A stretch of 64,000 nucleotides of DNA from Sphingomonadales bacterium (GCA_016714795.1 JADKCA010000006.1:1-64000), one strand, 5' to 3'; counted from the first letter of the stretch, positions 41,273 through 50,263 are shown. A program made the numbers and translations. Notes: generated by a model not told the origin, from the letters alone.

Positions 41273-41995
41273 TTACCGCCCAGCGGCCTTCAACTGCGCT
41301 TCAAAGATCGATTTGCACCCGATCCGCGCCAGACGGAGCAGGCGCAACAGACCTTCCTCGTCATAGGTCTCGCCTTCGGCTGTCGCTTGCGCTTCCGCGA
41401 TGTTGCCGTTGGAGAGCAGGACGAAATTGCCATCGGCACCCGCGTTCGAATCCTCGATATAGTCGAGATCAAGCACCGGTGTGCCGTTGTAGATGCCACA
41501 GCTGATCGCGGCGACCTGGCATTCGATGGGGTCATGCTCCAGCAGCCCCTGCGCCACGAGCTTGTCAACTGCGAGACGCAGCGCAACCCATGCGCCGGAG
41601 ATGGAGGCGGTGCGGGTGCCACCATCGGCCTGAATCACGTCGCAATCGATGGTGATCTGGCGTTCGCCGAGCGCCTTCATATCCACCACGGCGCGCAAGC
41701 TGCGTCCGATAAGGCGTTGAATTTCCTGCGTGCGTCCCGACTGTTTGCCCTTGGCGGCTTCACGACTGCCGCGCGTGTGCGTGGCGCGGGGGAGCATCCC
41801 ATATTCCGCCGTCACCCAGCCTTCGCCCTTGCCGCGCAGGAAGGGGGGCACGCGCTCTTCCACGCTGGCGGTCACCAGGACTTTGGTGTCGCCAAAGCTG
41901 ACCAGCACCGAACCTTCGGCGTGAATGGTGAAATTGGGTTCGATGGTGATTGTCCGCATCTGATCGGGCGCGCGGCCTGAAGGGCGCATGGGCAT
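41273..41995 (-). CDS. rph: Ribonuclease PH
   Basis: A 240-residue phosphorolytic 3'-exoribonuclease that trims tRNA precursors. Conserved stretches: MRPSGRAPDQMRTITIEPNF, GSVLVSFGDTKVLVTASVEERVPPFLRGKGEGWVTAEYGMLPRATHTR, QEIQRLIGRSLRAVVDM and GISCDIIQADGGTR-type sequence (here TIDCDVIQADGGTRTASISGAWVAL). All catalytic segments are present. It precedes rdgB directly. Confidence 0.95.
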   Translation of the reverse strand: MPMRPSGRAPDQMRTITIEPNFTIHAEGSVLVSFGDTKVLVTASVEERVPPFLRGKGEGWVTAEYGMLPRATHTRGSREAAKGKQSGRTQEIQRLIGRSLRAVVDMKALGERQITIDCDVIQADGGTRTASISGAWVALRLAVDKLVAQGLLEHDPIECQVAAISCGIYNGTPVLDLDYIEDSNAGADGNFVLLSNGNIAEAQATAEGETYDEEGLLRLLRLARIGCKSIFEAQLKAAGR

Positions 41996-42071
41996 TCCTT
42001 TTTCTGTTGAGTGACGGGGGGTTTCCCCATGACTCTGTTTTTCATAGCAATCCGCTCATCCTGAGGAGCGG

Positions 42072-42136
42072 CTGAGCCCGTCGAAGACGCGTCTCGAAGG
42101 ACCGGGTGGTTCGAGACGGGCCTTCGGCAGGCTCAG
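42072..42136. repeat. Nested palindromic element between rph and rpoN
   Basis: Outer arms 42072-42086 (CTGAGCCCGTCGAAG) and 42122-42136 pair at 13 of 15 positions; inside, CGTCTCGAA (starting at 42090) and TTCGAGACG (ending at 42118) pair exactly. It is a variant of the dispersed GCTTGTCGAAGGGC family seen at 40527 and lies in the 214-base gap ahead of rph. Confidence 0.7.
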
Positions 42137-42209
42137 TCCCTCTTCACCTTGAGCGGGGATTTAACGTTGATTGGCGTTAACGGGCCGCGCCGCGCAGGGG
42201 AAGCAGGAA

Positions 42210-43700
42210 TCACGCAGCCCGTGCGGAAATTGCCCTTTGCCGCCGCCGCTGAACAGAAGAGCCCAGCCCTACGGCCTCGCGATATTTGGCGACCGTCCGC
42301 CGGGCGAGGTCGAAACCTTCCTCGCGCAGCATCTCCACCAGCGTATCGTCTGACAATATGGCGTCGGGCGCTTCCACCGCGATCAGCGCCTTGATGCGGC
42401 TTTTCACCGCCTCGGCAGAGACCGCCGCACCACCATCGGACGAGGCAACGCCCGAGGTGAAGAAGTATTTCAACTCATACACGCCGCGATCACAGCTGAG
42501 ATACTTGTTGGAGGTCACGCGGCTGACGGTCGATTCGTGCATCTCGATGGCTTCGGCGATGGTCTTGAGCGTCAGCGGCCTGAGATGCTCGACGCCCTTC
42601 AGGAAAAAGCCTTCCTGTTGCTTCACAATTTCGGTCGTGACCTTGATGATGGTGCGCTGGCGCTGGTCGAGCGTACGGGTCAGCCAATTGGCTTCGGCCA
42701 TGCACTCATTGATCCAGCCACGCGTTACCTTGTCCCCGCCTCCGATTTCAGCATGATAGGCGCGGTTGATGACGAGCCTTGGCAGCGTGGCATTGTTGAG
42801 TTCGATCACCCAGCCGTGGCCGCGCCGCGCCACGAACACATCGGGCGTCACCGATTCGATTCGGGAAGAGCCGAATTGCAGGCCCGGCTTGGGATTATAG
42901 CCGCGCAGTTCGCGGATCATGTCTGCCAGATCCTCATCGTCCACGCCGCAGATACGCTTCAACTGCGCCATCCGCCCTTCGGCGAGCAGATCGAGATTGT
43001 TGAACAGCACTTGCATGGCAGGATCGCACCGGTCCACTTCGCGCGCCTGAAGCGCGAGACACTCACCCAGACTGCGCGCGCCGACGCCGACGGGATCAAA
43101 CCCCTGCACAACCGCCAGCATCGCCTCCACCCGCGCGAGCGGCACGCCCAGCCGGTTTGCCAGCTCCAGCAAAGGCTCGGTGAGGTAACCGCAATCATCG
43201 ATCCGGTCGATCAGCGCACGGGCGATGAGCAGGTCGCTGCCAGACAATTCCATCTCGGCCTGCGCAAACAGATGTTCGTGCAGGCCTGGCCCCTCGGCGG
43301 CGAACGCATCAAAATCCGGCCCCTCGCCTGACGGGCCAGCCATGCCGTCCATTCCCATCGCACCATCAAGGCCGCCCATGCTGTCTGACGGGCTGTCATG
43401 ATGGAAGGTCTCACCATCAAAGTCCGCATCCAGCGCCTCTCCTGCCGATCCGCCATCGCCATCAAAAACGGAATCGGTAGCTGTTTCAGAGAGCGGAGCG
43501 ACCGATTCGACCGGTTCGGCATCTGTGCCGGTTTCATGTTCGCCTTCAAGTTCGAGCAAAGGATTGCGCTCAATCTCTTCGGCGATGAAGCTTTCCAGTT
43601 CGATGTTTGACAGCGCCAGCAGCTTGATCGCCTGCTGAAGCTGAGGTGTCATCACCAGCTGCTGGCTTTGCCGCAGATCAAGGCGAGGCCCCAGCGCCAT
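42210..43700 (-). CDS. rpoN: RNA polymerase sigma-54 factor
   Basis: A 496-residue sigma-54. Region I (LDLRQSQQLVMTPQLQQAIKLLALSNIELESFIAEEIERNPLLE) is followed by an acidic region II, a core-binding domain, and a C-terminal RpoN box ARRTVAKYRE. It is required for PspF-driven transcription of the psp operon in this same window. It follows lptB by 7 bases on the same strand, as in many Gram-negatives; hpf and ptsN, its usual neighbours, are absent here. Confidence 0.95.
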   Translation of the reverse strand: MALGPRLDLRQSQQLVMTPQLQQAIKLLALSNIELESFIAEEIERNPLLELEGEHETGTDAEPVESVAPLSETATDSVFDGDGGSAGEALDADFDGETFHHDSPSDSMGGLDGAMGMDGMAGPSGEGPDFDAFAAEGPGLHEHLFAQAEMELSGSDLLIARALIDRIDDCGYLTEPLLELANRLGVPLARVEAMLAVVQGFDPVGVGARSLGECLALQAREVDRCDPAMQVLFNNLDLLAEGRMAQLKRICGVDDEDLADMIRELRGYNPKPGLQFGSSRIESVTPDVFVARRGHGWVIELNNATLPRLVINRAYHAEIGGGDKVTRGWINECMAEANWLTRTLDQRQRTIIKVTTEIVKQQEGFFLKGVEHLRPLTLKTIAEAIEMHESTVSRVTSNKYLSCDRGVYELKYFFTSGVASSDGGAAVSAEAVKSRIKALIAVEAPDAILSDDTLVEMLREEGFDLARRTVAKYREAVGLGSSVQRRRQRAISARAA

Positions 43701-43706
43701 GGCCGG

Positions 43707-44480
43707 TTAGAGGCTGAAGCTTTCCCCCAGATAGAGGCGGCGGACATTTTCGTCTGCTACCAATTCCTGGGGCGAGCCCGCGAACAGCACCTTGCCATCG
43801 TAAATGATGCAGGCGCGATCGACGATGTCGAGTGTTTCGCGAACATTATGGTCGGTAATGAGAACGCCGATTCCGCGCGCCTTCAGGTCTTTGACCAGAT
43901 CGCGAATGTCGGCAATGGAGAGCGGGTCGATCCCCGCAAAGGGTTCGTCGAGCAAGATGATCGCAGGGTTGGCCGCCAGCGCGCGCGCGATTTCGCAGCG
44001 CCGCCGCTCCCCGCCAGACAGAGCCATGGCGTTCGATCCACGCAGATGGTCAAGCCCGAATTCCTTCAGCAGGAACTCCAGACGATCCGCCCGCGCCACC
44101 TTGTCCGGTTCGGACAGTTCAAGCACGGCGCTGATATTCTGCTCCACGCTCAGCCCGCGAAAGATCGAGGTTTCCTGCGGCAGATAGCCGAGGCCCAATA
44201 TCGCGCGGCGATACATGGGCAGGCCGGTAATATCATCGCCATCGAGCATGATGCGGCCCGAATCGGGCTTCACCAGGCCCATGATCGAATAGAAACAGGT
44301 CGTCTTGCCCGCGCCATTGGGGCCGAGCAGGCCGAGCACTTCGCCGCGTTCGACGTGCAGCGACACATCGGACAGAACGACGCGATTGTCATAGGATTTG
44401 GCGATGGACACCACTTCGAGCCCGCCATGAGAGGCGGAGGCCGCAGCAGCGCGGGAGTGCAAGGTCGCAATATCAGTCAT
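43707..44480 (-). CDS. lptB: LPS export ABC transporter ATP-binding protein LptB
   Basis: A 257-residue ABC ATPase that powers LPS extraction by LptFG. Walker A is GPNGAGKTT, the Q-loop is in GLGYLPQETSIFRGL, the signature is ALSGGERRR and Walker B is IILLDEPFAGIDPLS, followed by H-loop LITDHNV. It has an N-terminal extension of ~20 residues before the usual VVSIAKSY start. Together with lptA and lptC upstream and rpoN downstream it forms the common lpt-rpoN cluster. Confidence 0.94.
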   Translation of the reverse strand: MTDIATLHSRAAAASASHGGLEVVSIAKSYDNRVVLSDVSLHVERGEVLGLLGPNGAGKTTCFYSIMGLVKPDSGRIMLDGDDITGLPMYRRAILGLGYLPQETSIFRGLSVEQNISAVLELSEPDKVARADRLEFLLKEFGLDHLRGSNAMALSGGERRRCEIARALAANPAIILLDEPFAGIDPLSIADIRDLVKDLKARGIGVLITDHNVRETLDIVDRACIIYDGKVLFAGSPQELVADENVRRLYLGESFSL

Positions 44481-44553
44481 CGGTGTCAGGACTCATCAAC
44501 TCCGGCGGCAGACATGGCCGCACGGCTCATAACTAATGGTTAAATTCGAGGAA

Positions 44554-44570
44554 TTGGCAAGAATTTTGCA
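44554..44570 (+). promoter_or_regulatory. Sigma-54-like promoter antisense to lptA
   Basis: TTGGCAAGAATTTTGCA matches TGGCACG-N4-TTGCA with one change (C to A) and the GG and GC at the required 12-base spacing. It reads + into the 3' end of lptA, antisense to the lpt genes. Whether it is used is unknown; chance matches to a short consensus do occur. Confidence 0.4.
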
Positions 44571-44589
44571 TGAGACGGAAGATTCCGCT

Positions 44590-45111
44590 CTATTCGCCCT
44601 GCTTGACCGTGAACCGGCCCGTCACACGGCCGCCCGTCTGCCCTTCTACGCCGGATGCAGCGCCCACTGAGCTGCCATCCACCACGGCACGGCCCGAATT
44701 GAGATCAATTACAAGCCGCCCGCCCGAAATGCGGTTGCCGCCTTTGATCAGTGTGACGCCGCCCACAACCGTGATGATACGGCGCGGCAGATCATAAATT
44801 GCATATTCGCCAGAGGCCGATTCGGACGCGCTGGTCACCGTCACACCGCCTGAGGCGTCGAGCCGCTCGATGTCGATCCCGCCGCCGCCATTGGCATAGG
44901 CCACCGTCAGCCGCGCTGCGCTGAGCCGCAAACCACCCTGGTTGACGCGGACATTGCCGGAGAAAACGGCGCGATCCGCACGGTCCTGCACTTCGATGCG
45001 ATCTGCCTCCACATCCACCGGGGCCTTGGCATTGTGCCCGGCCAGAGCCTGGCCCGAGGCGGGCACGGCAAACAGCGGAAGCATGGCGAGAAGGGGCGCG
45101 AAACGGGTCAT
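44590..45111 (-). CDS. lptA: LPS transport periplasmic protein LptA (OstA-like)
   Basis: A 173-residue periplasmic protein with a signal peptide (ending VPASGQA) and an OstA/LptA jellyroll domain (VDVEADRIEVQDRADRAVFSGNVRVNQGGLRLSAARLTV; YDLPRRIITVVGGVTLIKGGNRISGGRLVIDL). It forms the protein bridge carrying LPS across the periplasm between LptC and LptD. It starts 5 bases after the lptC stop; a 109-base gap separates it from lptB. Confidence 0.9.
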   Translation of the reverse strand: MTRFAPLLAMLPLFAVPASGQALAGHNAKAPVDVEADRIEVQDRADRAVFSGNVRVNQGGLRLSAARLTVAYANGGGGIDIERLDASGGVTVTSASESASGEYAIYDLPRRIITVVGGVTLIKGGNRISGGRLVIDLNSGRAVVDGSSVGAASGVEGQTGGRVTGRFTVKQGE

Positions 45112-45116
45112 GGCGG

Positions 45117-45770
45117 CTATTTGACGGCCCCTTGCACGATATGCAAGCGCGCCCTGCCCTCCAGCACGACAGTCCGCGCGCCAAGGTCTGCCTTCATGCT
45201 GCCTGCGGAGAAGCTGCCCAATGGCATCTGGCCGCTGACAGGACCGCCGCTGGCGATCCGCCGGGACTTGAGGCCGACAGAGACATCGCGGGTGGAGAGC
45301 GCATAGCCATCAGAGGTGGTGAAGCGCACCGGTCCGTCAACCGATACGGTCTCCTTGTCCATGTCATACCGCCCGGCTTCGGCCGTAATCTTGGCCGGGC
45401 CATCGGCAAGATTGATTTCCGCGCTCAGGTCTTTGAGCCGCACCACAGGGTCTTTCGAGCTGGCCTGCACGGCGGAACCGGCCGAGAGCGTAAAGGGCTG
45501 CCCCTTGCTGTCCTCACCGCGATAGACGGCGGAAATCACTTTCATCCGCTCTTTGGCAATCGCCACGCTGTCCTTTGCCAGCACGAAGCTGACTTCACCG
45601 CGCAACAGCAGCGGCGCGAAGAGCAAGGCCATGCCAAGCACCGCGATCAGAACGGGGAGGCCTCTGCGGGCAAGCCAGATATTGCGGTCATGTCGACCAC
45701 CCGGCGTCGCCCATCGCTGAAGCAAGGTGCGATCGCGCCGCGCAACACCCATCGCCTGCGAATCAGGCAT
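45117..45770 (-). CDS. lptC: LPS export system protein LptC
   Basis: A 217-residue protein from ATG 45770 (MPDSQAMGVARRD). One membrane helix (LPVLIAVLGMALLFAPLLL) anchors it to the inner membrane and the periplasmic part is the LptC jellyroll (AVQASSKDPVVRLKDLSAEINLADG; MDKETVSVDGPVRFTTSDGYAL). It links LptBFG to LptA. Its ATG overlaps the stop of the RNase D gene by 8 bases, coupling the two. Confidence 0.87.
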   Translation of the reverse strand: MPDSQAMGVARRDRTLLQRWATPGGRHDRNIWLARRGLPVLIAVLGMALLFAPLLLRGEVSFVLAKDSVAIAKERMKVISAVYRGEDSKGQPFTLSAGSAVQASSKDPVVRLKDLSAEINLADGPAKITAEAGRYDMDKETVSVDGPVRFTTSDGYALSTRDVSVGLKSRRIASGGPVSGQMPLGSFSAGSMKADLGARTVVLEGRARLHIVQGAVK

Positions 45771-46380
45771 GGGCAAAAATATCGGTCTCCGGCCACCCTG
45801 CGAGATCGAGTCGCGCGCGGACCGGCAGAAAGTCAAAACAGGATTGCGCCAATTCCATCCGCCCTTCGCGCACCAGGCGCAGGTCCAGCTCCGCTTTCAG
45901 GCGATGGAGATAGCGCACATCGCTGGCAGCATATTCGCGCTGCGCATCAGACAGAACCGGTCCACCCCAGTCAGATGACTGCTGCTGCTTGGAGAGTTCC
46001 GCACCCAGCAATTCGCGCACCAGTTCCTTCAGGCCATGCCGGTCCGTATAGGTCCGCACCAGCCGAGACGCGATCTTGGTGCAATAGACGGGGCCGGCTT
46101 CAATACCCATGTGACGCTCGATCATTGCCACGTCAAACCGCCCAAAATGGTAGATTTTGACGCGATTCCGATCCGCAAGGACGCTGCGCAGCACCGGCGC
46201 GGCATAATCGCTGCCGGGTGAAAAGCGCACCAGATGCTCGTCCGGACCACCATCCGAAAGCTGGACAACGCACAGCCTGTCGCGCCCGGCAATCAGGCCC
46301 ATGGTTTCGGTATCAACCGCGATTGCGCCGGGGCCGAGTGCGCCCTCGGGCAGGTCTTCTTCGTGCAGGTAAACAGCCAT
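45763..46380 (-). CDS. RNase D-like 3'-5' exonuclease
   Basis: A 205-residue DEDDy-type exonuclease domain without the HRDC domains of full RNase D: IAVDTETMGLI (first D and E), YHFGRFDVAMIERHMG and YAASDVRYLHRLKAEL (last D and Y). Short forms of this kind are common in alphaproteobacteria just ahead of lptC. I use ATG 46380 (MAVYLHEEDLPEG); a start at 46452 would add 24 residues. It starts the rnd-lptC-lptA-lptB-rpoN run. Confidence 0.87.
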   Translation of the reverse strand: MAVYLHEEDLPEGALGPGAIAVDTETMGLIAGRDRLCVVQLSDGGPDEHLVRFSPGSDYAAPVLRSVLADRNRVKIYHFGRFDVAMIERHMGIEAGPVYCTKIASRLVRTYTDRHGLKELVRELLGAELSKQQQSSDWGGPVLSDAQREYAASDVRYLHRLKAELDLRLVREGRMELAQSCFDFLPVRARLDLAGWPETDIFAHA

Positions 46381-46574
46381 CCCTGCCCCATGCACCGGTT
46401 TGCCCGCGCCCGCAACATCGCCTGCAAGAAAAACGCTCGCAGTCTTGTCCATTTATCGCTATACGGCAGAGTCGGCGCTCAATAGATGCGCCAGCATTCT
46501 TGATGCCACTCGTCCCGTGCATGAAGTCTGAACGTCGAAAACGGGGGACGATATTTTGGAAAGTTGCTCAAGGC

Positions 46575-47444
46575 ATGGGTTTTGATAGAGGGCGCCGCGG
46601 AGATCGCGGCGGACGTGGCCGGGACAAGTTCGACAGTTTTGGCGATGACAGCTACAGCGGTGGCGGCGGTTTCGGCGGAGATCGCTTTGGTGGCGGTGGC
46701 GCTGGTGGCGGCTTCCGCGCTGGTGGTGACCGCTTCGGCGGCGGCGGTGGCGGCGGTGATCGCTTCGGCGGCGGCGGCGGCGACCGTTTCGGCGGTGGCG
46801 GTGGCGGCGGCTTCCGTGGCGGTGGCGGTGCTGGCGGCGGTCGTCCGCAAATGCCCGCACAGGTCGTCGGCGAAGGCCGTGGCAAGGTCAAATTCTTCAA
46901 CGGTCAGAAGGGCTTCGGCTTTATCAGCCCGGAAGATGGCTCGGCTGACATCTTCGTTCACATTTCTGCGGTTGAGCAGGCTGGCCTGAGCGGTCTGGGC
47001 GATGGTCAGGATGTGGCTTTCACCATGGTGGATCGCGGTGGCCGCGTGTCTGCTACCGAACTCAAGCTGGAAGGCGATGTCGTTCCTGTGAGCGAGCGTG
47101 CTCCGCGTGAAGATCGCGGCGCAGGCGGCTTCGGTGATCGTGGTGGTGACCGTGGCGGCTTCGGCGGCGGTGATCGTGGCGGTTTCGGCGGCGCTCCGCG
47201 TCGTGCAGGTCCGCAGCGTCAGCTGACGGGTGAAAAGGCCACCGGCACAGTCAAGTTCTTCAACGCCATGAAGGGCTTCGGCTTTGTGCAGCGCGATGAC
47301 GGGCAGCCCGATGTGTTTGTGCACATCTCTGCTGTAGAGCGCGCTGGCATGAGCAACCTCAATGAGGGTGATCGCATCGAGTTCGACATCGAAGTCGATG
47401 GTCGCGGCAAATATGCGGCGGTGAACATCACCTCCTCCAGCTAA
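46575..47444 (+). CDS. Double cold-shock-domain RNA-binding protein with Gly/Arg-rich segments
   Basis: A 289-residue protein from ATG 46575. The first ~95 residues are a Gly/Arg-rich low-complexity region (RGG-like). Two cold-shock domains follow: GRGKVKFFNGQKGFGFISPEDGSADIFVHISAVEQAGL and ATGTVKFFNAMKGFGFVQRDDGQPDVFVHISAVERAGM, each with RNP1 (KGFGF) and RNP2 (VFVHI/IFVHI) motifs, joined by another Gly/Arg-rich linker. It likely binds single-stranded RNA or DNA and may act as an RNA chaperone; the RGG parts suggest additional RNA contacts or condensate behaviour. A good terminator follows at 47469. Confidence 0.9.
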   Translation: MGFDRGRRGDRGGRGRDKFDSFGDDSYSGGGGFGGDRFGGGGAGGGFRAGGDRFGGGGGGGDRFGGGGGDRFGGGGGGGFRGGGGAGGGRPQMPAQVVGEGRGKVKFFNGQKGFGFISPEDGSADIFVHISAVEQAGLSGLGDGQDVAFTMVDRGGRVSATELKLEGDVVPVSERAPREDRGAGGFGDRGGDRGGFGGGDRGGFGGAPRRAGPQRQLTGEKATGTVKFFNAMKGFGFVQRDDGQPDVFVHISAVERAGMSNLNEGDRIEFDIEVDGRGKYAAVNITSSS

Positions 47445-47468
47445 GGCCTCGCCTTCGCGAAAAAGATC

Positions 47469-47495
47469 AAGGGGTCGCTTTGCGGCCCCTTTTTC
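47469..47495 (+). terminator. Rho-independent terminator after the cold-shock gene
   Basis: AAGGGGTCGC-TTT-GCGGCCCC followed by TTTTTC forms a GC-rich 8-base stem with a U-run, 25 bases after the stop of the double cold-shock gene. Confidence 0.85.
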
Positions 47496-47530
47496 TTGTC
47501 CCCCCGCCCTCGATGCGGCATGGGGAGGCC

Positions 47531-48859
47531 ATGACCCAGCCCTTTGATCTCAAGCTCGTCGGCGGCACGGTGTGGACACCGGGCGGCCCGGTGGAAACCA
47601 GCATCGGCGTGCGCAATGGCCGCGTGGCCGCGCTTGGCGCTGCGGGCGATGCCGGTGAGACCGTGGATTGCACCGGCCTGATGATCCTGCCCGGCGTGAT
47701 CGACAGTCAGGTTCATTTCCGCGAGCCGGGGCTGGAGCATAAGGAAGATCTCGCTTCGGGCAGTCGCGCCGCCGTACTGGGCGGTGTCACCGCCGTATTC
47801 GAAATGCCGAACACCAAGCCCAACACCGACACGGTCGAGCGACTTGCCGAAAAAGTGAAGCGCGGCGCGGGCATGTGGTGCGACCACGCCTTCTATGTGG
47901 GGGCAACCGCCAACAATGCCGATGATCTGGCGGAACTGGAACGGCTGCCGGGTGCAGCGGGCGTCAAGATTTTCATGGGGGCCTCCACCGGAGACCTGCT
48001 GGTGGCCGATGATGGCAACCTGACGCGCGTACTCGCCCATGGCAGCCGCCGTGTCGCCATCCATGCCGAGGACGAGGACCGGATGAACGCGCGGGCGCAT
48101 CTGCGGATTGATGGCGATGCCGCGTCTCATCCCGTGTGGCGCGATGATGAGAGCGCGCTGCTCGCCACGCAACGCATCCTGCGCATCGCCCGCCAGACCG
48201 GGCGACGCATCCATATTCTCCACGTCACAACGCCCGCCGAGCTGGAACTGATTGGCCAGCACAAGGATATCGCCACCTGCGAAGTCACGCCGCAACACCT
48301 CACGCTGGAGGCCGAGGATGCCTATCCCCGGCTGGGCAGCCATGCGCAGATGAATCCGCCAATCCGCTCTGCCGCGCATGTCGCCGGGCTGTGGCACTGG
48401 ATGGGTCAGGGCGTGCCTGATGTATTGGGATCAGATCATGCCCCGCACACGCTGGAGGAAAAGGCCAAGCCCTACCCGGCCTCTCCCAGCGGGATGCCGG
48501 GCGTGCAGACGCTGCTGCCGCTGATGCTCAACCATGTGGCGGAGGGCCGCCTCAGCCTCGCCCGGCTGGTGGATCTGACCAGCGCCGGGCCGCAGCGCGT
48601 GTTCGGCCTCTCCACCAAGGGGCGGATTGCCGTGGGCTATGACGCCGATTTCTCGGTGGTCGATCTGAAGGCCCGCTGGACGATCGATGAAAGCTGGCTC
48701 GCCTCGCGCTGCGGCTGGTCCCCCTTTACGGGCATGGCAATCACCGGAAAGCCGATGGGGACCTTCGTGCGCGGCCATCGCGCAATGTGGGATGGGCAGT
48801 TGTCCAACGCTCCGCATGGGCAGCCTGTGCGATTTGATAGCCTGATCCGGGGGGAATGA
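47531..48859 (+). CDS. pyrC: Dihydroorotase (class I)
   Basis: A 442-residue zinc-dependent cyclic amidohydrolase that closes carbamoyl-aspartate to dihydroorotate in pyrimidine synthesis. HFREPG (first metal histidines are in SQVHFREPG), the carboxylatable lysine region (AGVKIFMGASTGDLL), IHAEDE, ILHVTTPAEL and the catalytic SDHAPHTLEEK are visible. GGGGAGG at 47521-47527 supports ATG 47531. Its class I form often works alone, so no partner is required next to it. Confidence 0.85.
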   Translation: MTQPFDLKLVGGTVWTPGGPVETSIGVRNGRVAALGAAGDAGETVDCTGLMILPGVIDSQVHFREPGLEHKEDLASGSRAAVLGGVTAVFEMPNTKPNTDTVERLAEKVKRGAGMWCDHAFYVGATANNADDLAELERLPGAAGVKIFMGASTGDLLVADDGNLTRVLAHGSRRVAIHAEDEDRMNARAHLRIDGDAASHPVWRDDESALLATQRILRIARQTGRRIHILHVTTPAELELIGQHKDIATCEVTPQHLTLEAEDAYPRLGSHAQMNPPIRSAAHVAGLWHWMGQGVPDVLGSDHAPHTLEEKAKPYPASPSGMPGVQTLLPLMLNHVAEGRLSLARLVDLTSAGPQRVFGLSTKGRIAVGYDADFSVVDLKARWTIDESWLASRCGWSPFTGMAITGKPMGTFVRGHRAMWDGQLSNAPHGQPVRFDSLIRGE

Positions 48860-48898
48860 CTCGCCGCACCTGCCGTTGCGGGAGTGACGTATCGAGTC

Positions 48899-49570
48899 TT
48901 ATCCCGCCAGATCCTCCGGCTTCAGATTCGCGACCAGATCGTAAAACCCCTTCGCTGCAATCTGCTTCAGCATGGGCATCCGCTTTTCGAAGGGTTTCTC
49001 GTGCCCGGCAAAGACCGTCATCCCTTCCATCGAAGCGGAAATGAACAGCGCCACCGTCTGCCGCTGCTCAACCGACAGCGCCGGGTTAATCTCTGCAATG
49101 ATTGCAACCAGCGGCGCGCGGGCACGGACATAAAGCTCCTGAATGCGCTCCAGCACGAACGGATCATGGTTGGAGAGCGCCCAGAATTCGGGAAAGAGGC
49201 GCGTGGTCTTCTTGGTGGTGATGTCATCAAGAATGAGCGCGCAAATCTCGTCCAGCCGCTGTCGGGGTGTGGCATCCGGATCATGGAGGATCGCGTCAAA
49301 CTCCACTTCGTAACTGCGGATGACGGCGTCCAGCAGTTCGCGCACCAGATCTTCGCGGGTCGGGAAATAGTAAGTGAGGTTGCCCAGCTTCATGTTGCAG
49401 GCAGCAGCCACGCGCCGCATACTCATGGCACGAAGGCCTTCTTCAATCAGGATTCCCAATGCGGCACGCAAGATCAGTTCATGCCCTTCGCGGCCACGGG
49501 CATAGCCGCCCTGCCTAGGCATGATCACCAGATCGGCCAGTTGGAGATAGCGTTGGACAGGCGCGGTCAT
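48899..49570 (-). CDS. TetR-family regulator
   Basis: A 223-residue repressor from ATG 49570. The N-terminal helix-turn-helix is clear (ILRAALGILIEEGLRAMSMRRVAAACNMKLGNLTYYFPTREDLVREL). The C-terminal ligand domain is of unknown specificity. A longer reading to 49606 touches the end of the next TetR gene. It is one of two TetR genes between pyrC and the efflux operon. Confidence 0.85.
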   Translation of the reverse strand: MTAPVQRYLQLADLVIMPRQGGYARGREGHELILRAALGILIEEGLRAMSMRRVAAACNMKLGNLTYYFPTREDLVRELLDAVIRSYEVEFDAILHDPDATPRQRLDEICALILDDITTKKTTRLFPEFWALSNHDPFVLERIQELYVRARAPLVAIIAEINPALSVEQRQTVALFISASMEGMTVFAGHEKPFEKRMPMLKQIAAKGFYDLVANLKPEDLAG

Positions 49571-49602
49571 GACATTCGCGTCTGAAGGGCGGCACGCAAT
49601 TG

Positions 49603-50256
49603 TCAAGCGCTCCGCGCTCCAATCGCTTTGAGGCCAATCGCTCTGAAGCCAAACGCCCTGAGAAATGTCTGGACTGCCTCTGTCATGTCGGTCTGTACGG
49701 TCTCTTCACTCGGCACGGGTTCGATGCCCCACATCGCCAGTTGAAATCCTCCGGACTGGCACAAGGCGATGAAGTGGCGCGCCGCCAGCACCGGGTCTCC
49801 GCGACGGAGGAAGCCTCGCACCATCAGGGCTTCAAACCAAGTGCCGAGATGGTCAAGTGCCCGCTGCGGCCCGCGTTCATGGAAAAGCCTCCCCAGTTCC
49901 GGAAACCGCCCCGCCTCTCCCGTTACCAGACGCTGAAGTGCGATGATATCCGGCTGAAACAAAGTCTGCATGAAATCGCGAGCAAGGCGTTTCAAGGCCG
50001 CTTCAGGGTCTCCGTCCAACGGGATAGGCTGGTTGAGTGCTTCTCCATACCGGTCCACCAGATCGTCAATCACTGCGGCAAAAAGCTCTTCCTTCGACCT
50101 GAAATAGGCCCAGAGCGTCGCTTTGGACCCGCCCAGTTCGGCAGCAATGGATGACATGGACGTGCCGCCATAACCACTGCGGAAAAAGGCTCGCCGCGCG
50201 ACAGCCACGATGGACTGCCGCCGCTCCTCTTTTCTGCACTGCGCCCTGCCTTTCAT
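49603..50256 (-). CDS. TetR/AcrR-family regulator of the adjacent efflux operon
   Basis: A 217-residue repressor: helix-turn-helix residues (VARRAFFRSGYGGTSMSSIAAELGGSKATLWAYFRSKEELF) at the N-terminus and an AcrR-type helical C-terminal domain (FHERGPQRALDHLGTWFEALMVRGFLRRGDP). It is divergent from the NodT-EmrA-EmrB genes with only ~44-70 bases between, where a partly palindromic site occurs, so it very likely represses that operon and itself. Confidence 0.87.
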   Translation of the reverse strand: MKGRAQCRKEERRQSIVAVARRAFFRSGYGGTSMSSIAAELGGSKATLWAYFRSKEELFAAVIDDLVDRYGEALNQPIPLDGDPEAALKRLARDFMQTLFQPDIIALQRLVTGEAGRFPELGRLFHERGPQRALDHLGTWFEALMVRGFLRRGDPVLAARHFIALCQSGGFQLAMWGIEPVPSEETVQTDMTEAVQTFLRAFGFRAIGLKAIGARSA

Positions 50257-50263
50257 AAAACTG

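Noticed and set aside
44570..44797. A 75-codon + frame just after the sigma-54-like site
   Set aside because: It would begin inside the promoter, has no ribosome site and a Pro/Thr-rich shadow composition of lptA.
46600..46860. Short tandem Gly-codon repeats resembling a repeat array
   Set aside because: They are in-frame low-complexity coding repeats without spacers, not CRISPR units or a satellite.
46479..47324. A 281-codon minus frame across the cold-shock gene, rich in Ala/Thr
   Set aside because: It is the complement of Gly/Arg-rich codons (GGC/GCC) and not a separate protein.
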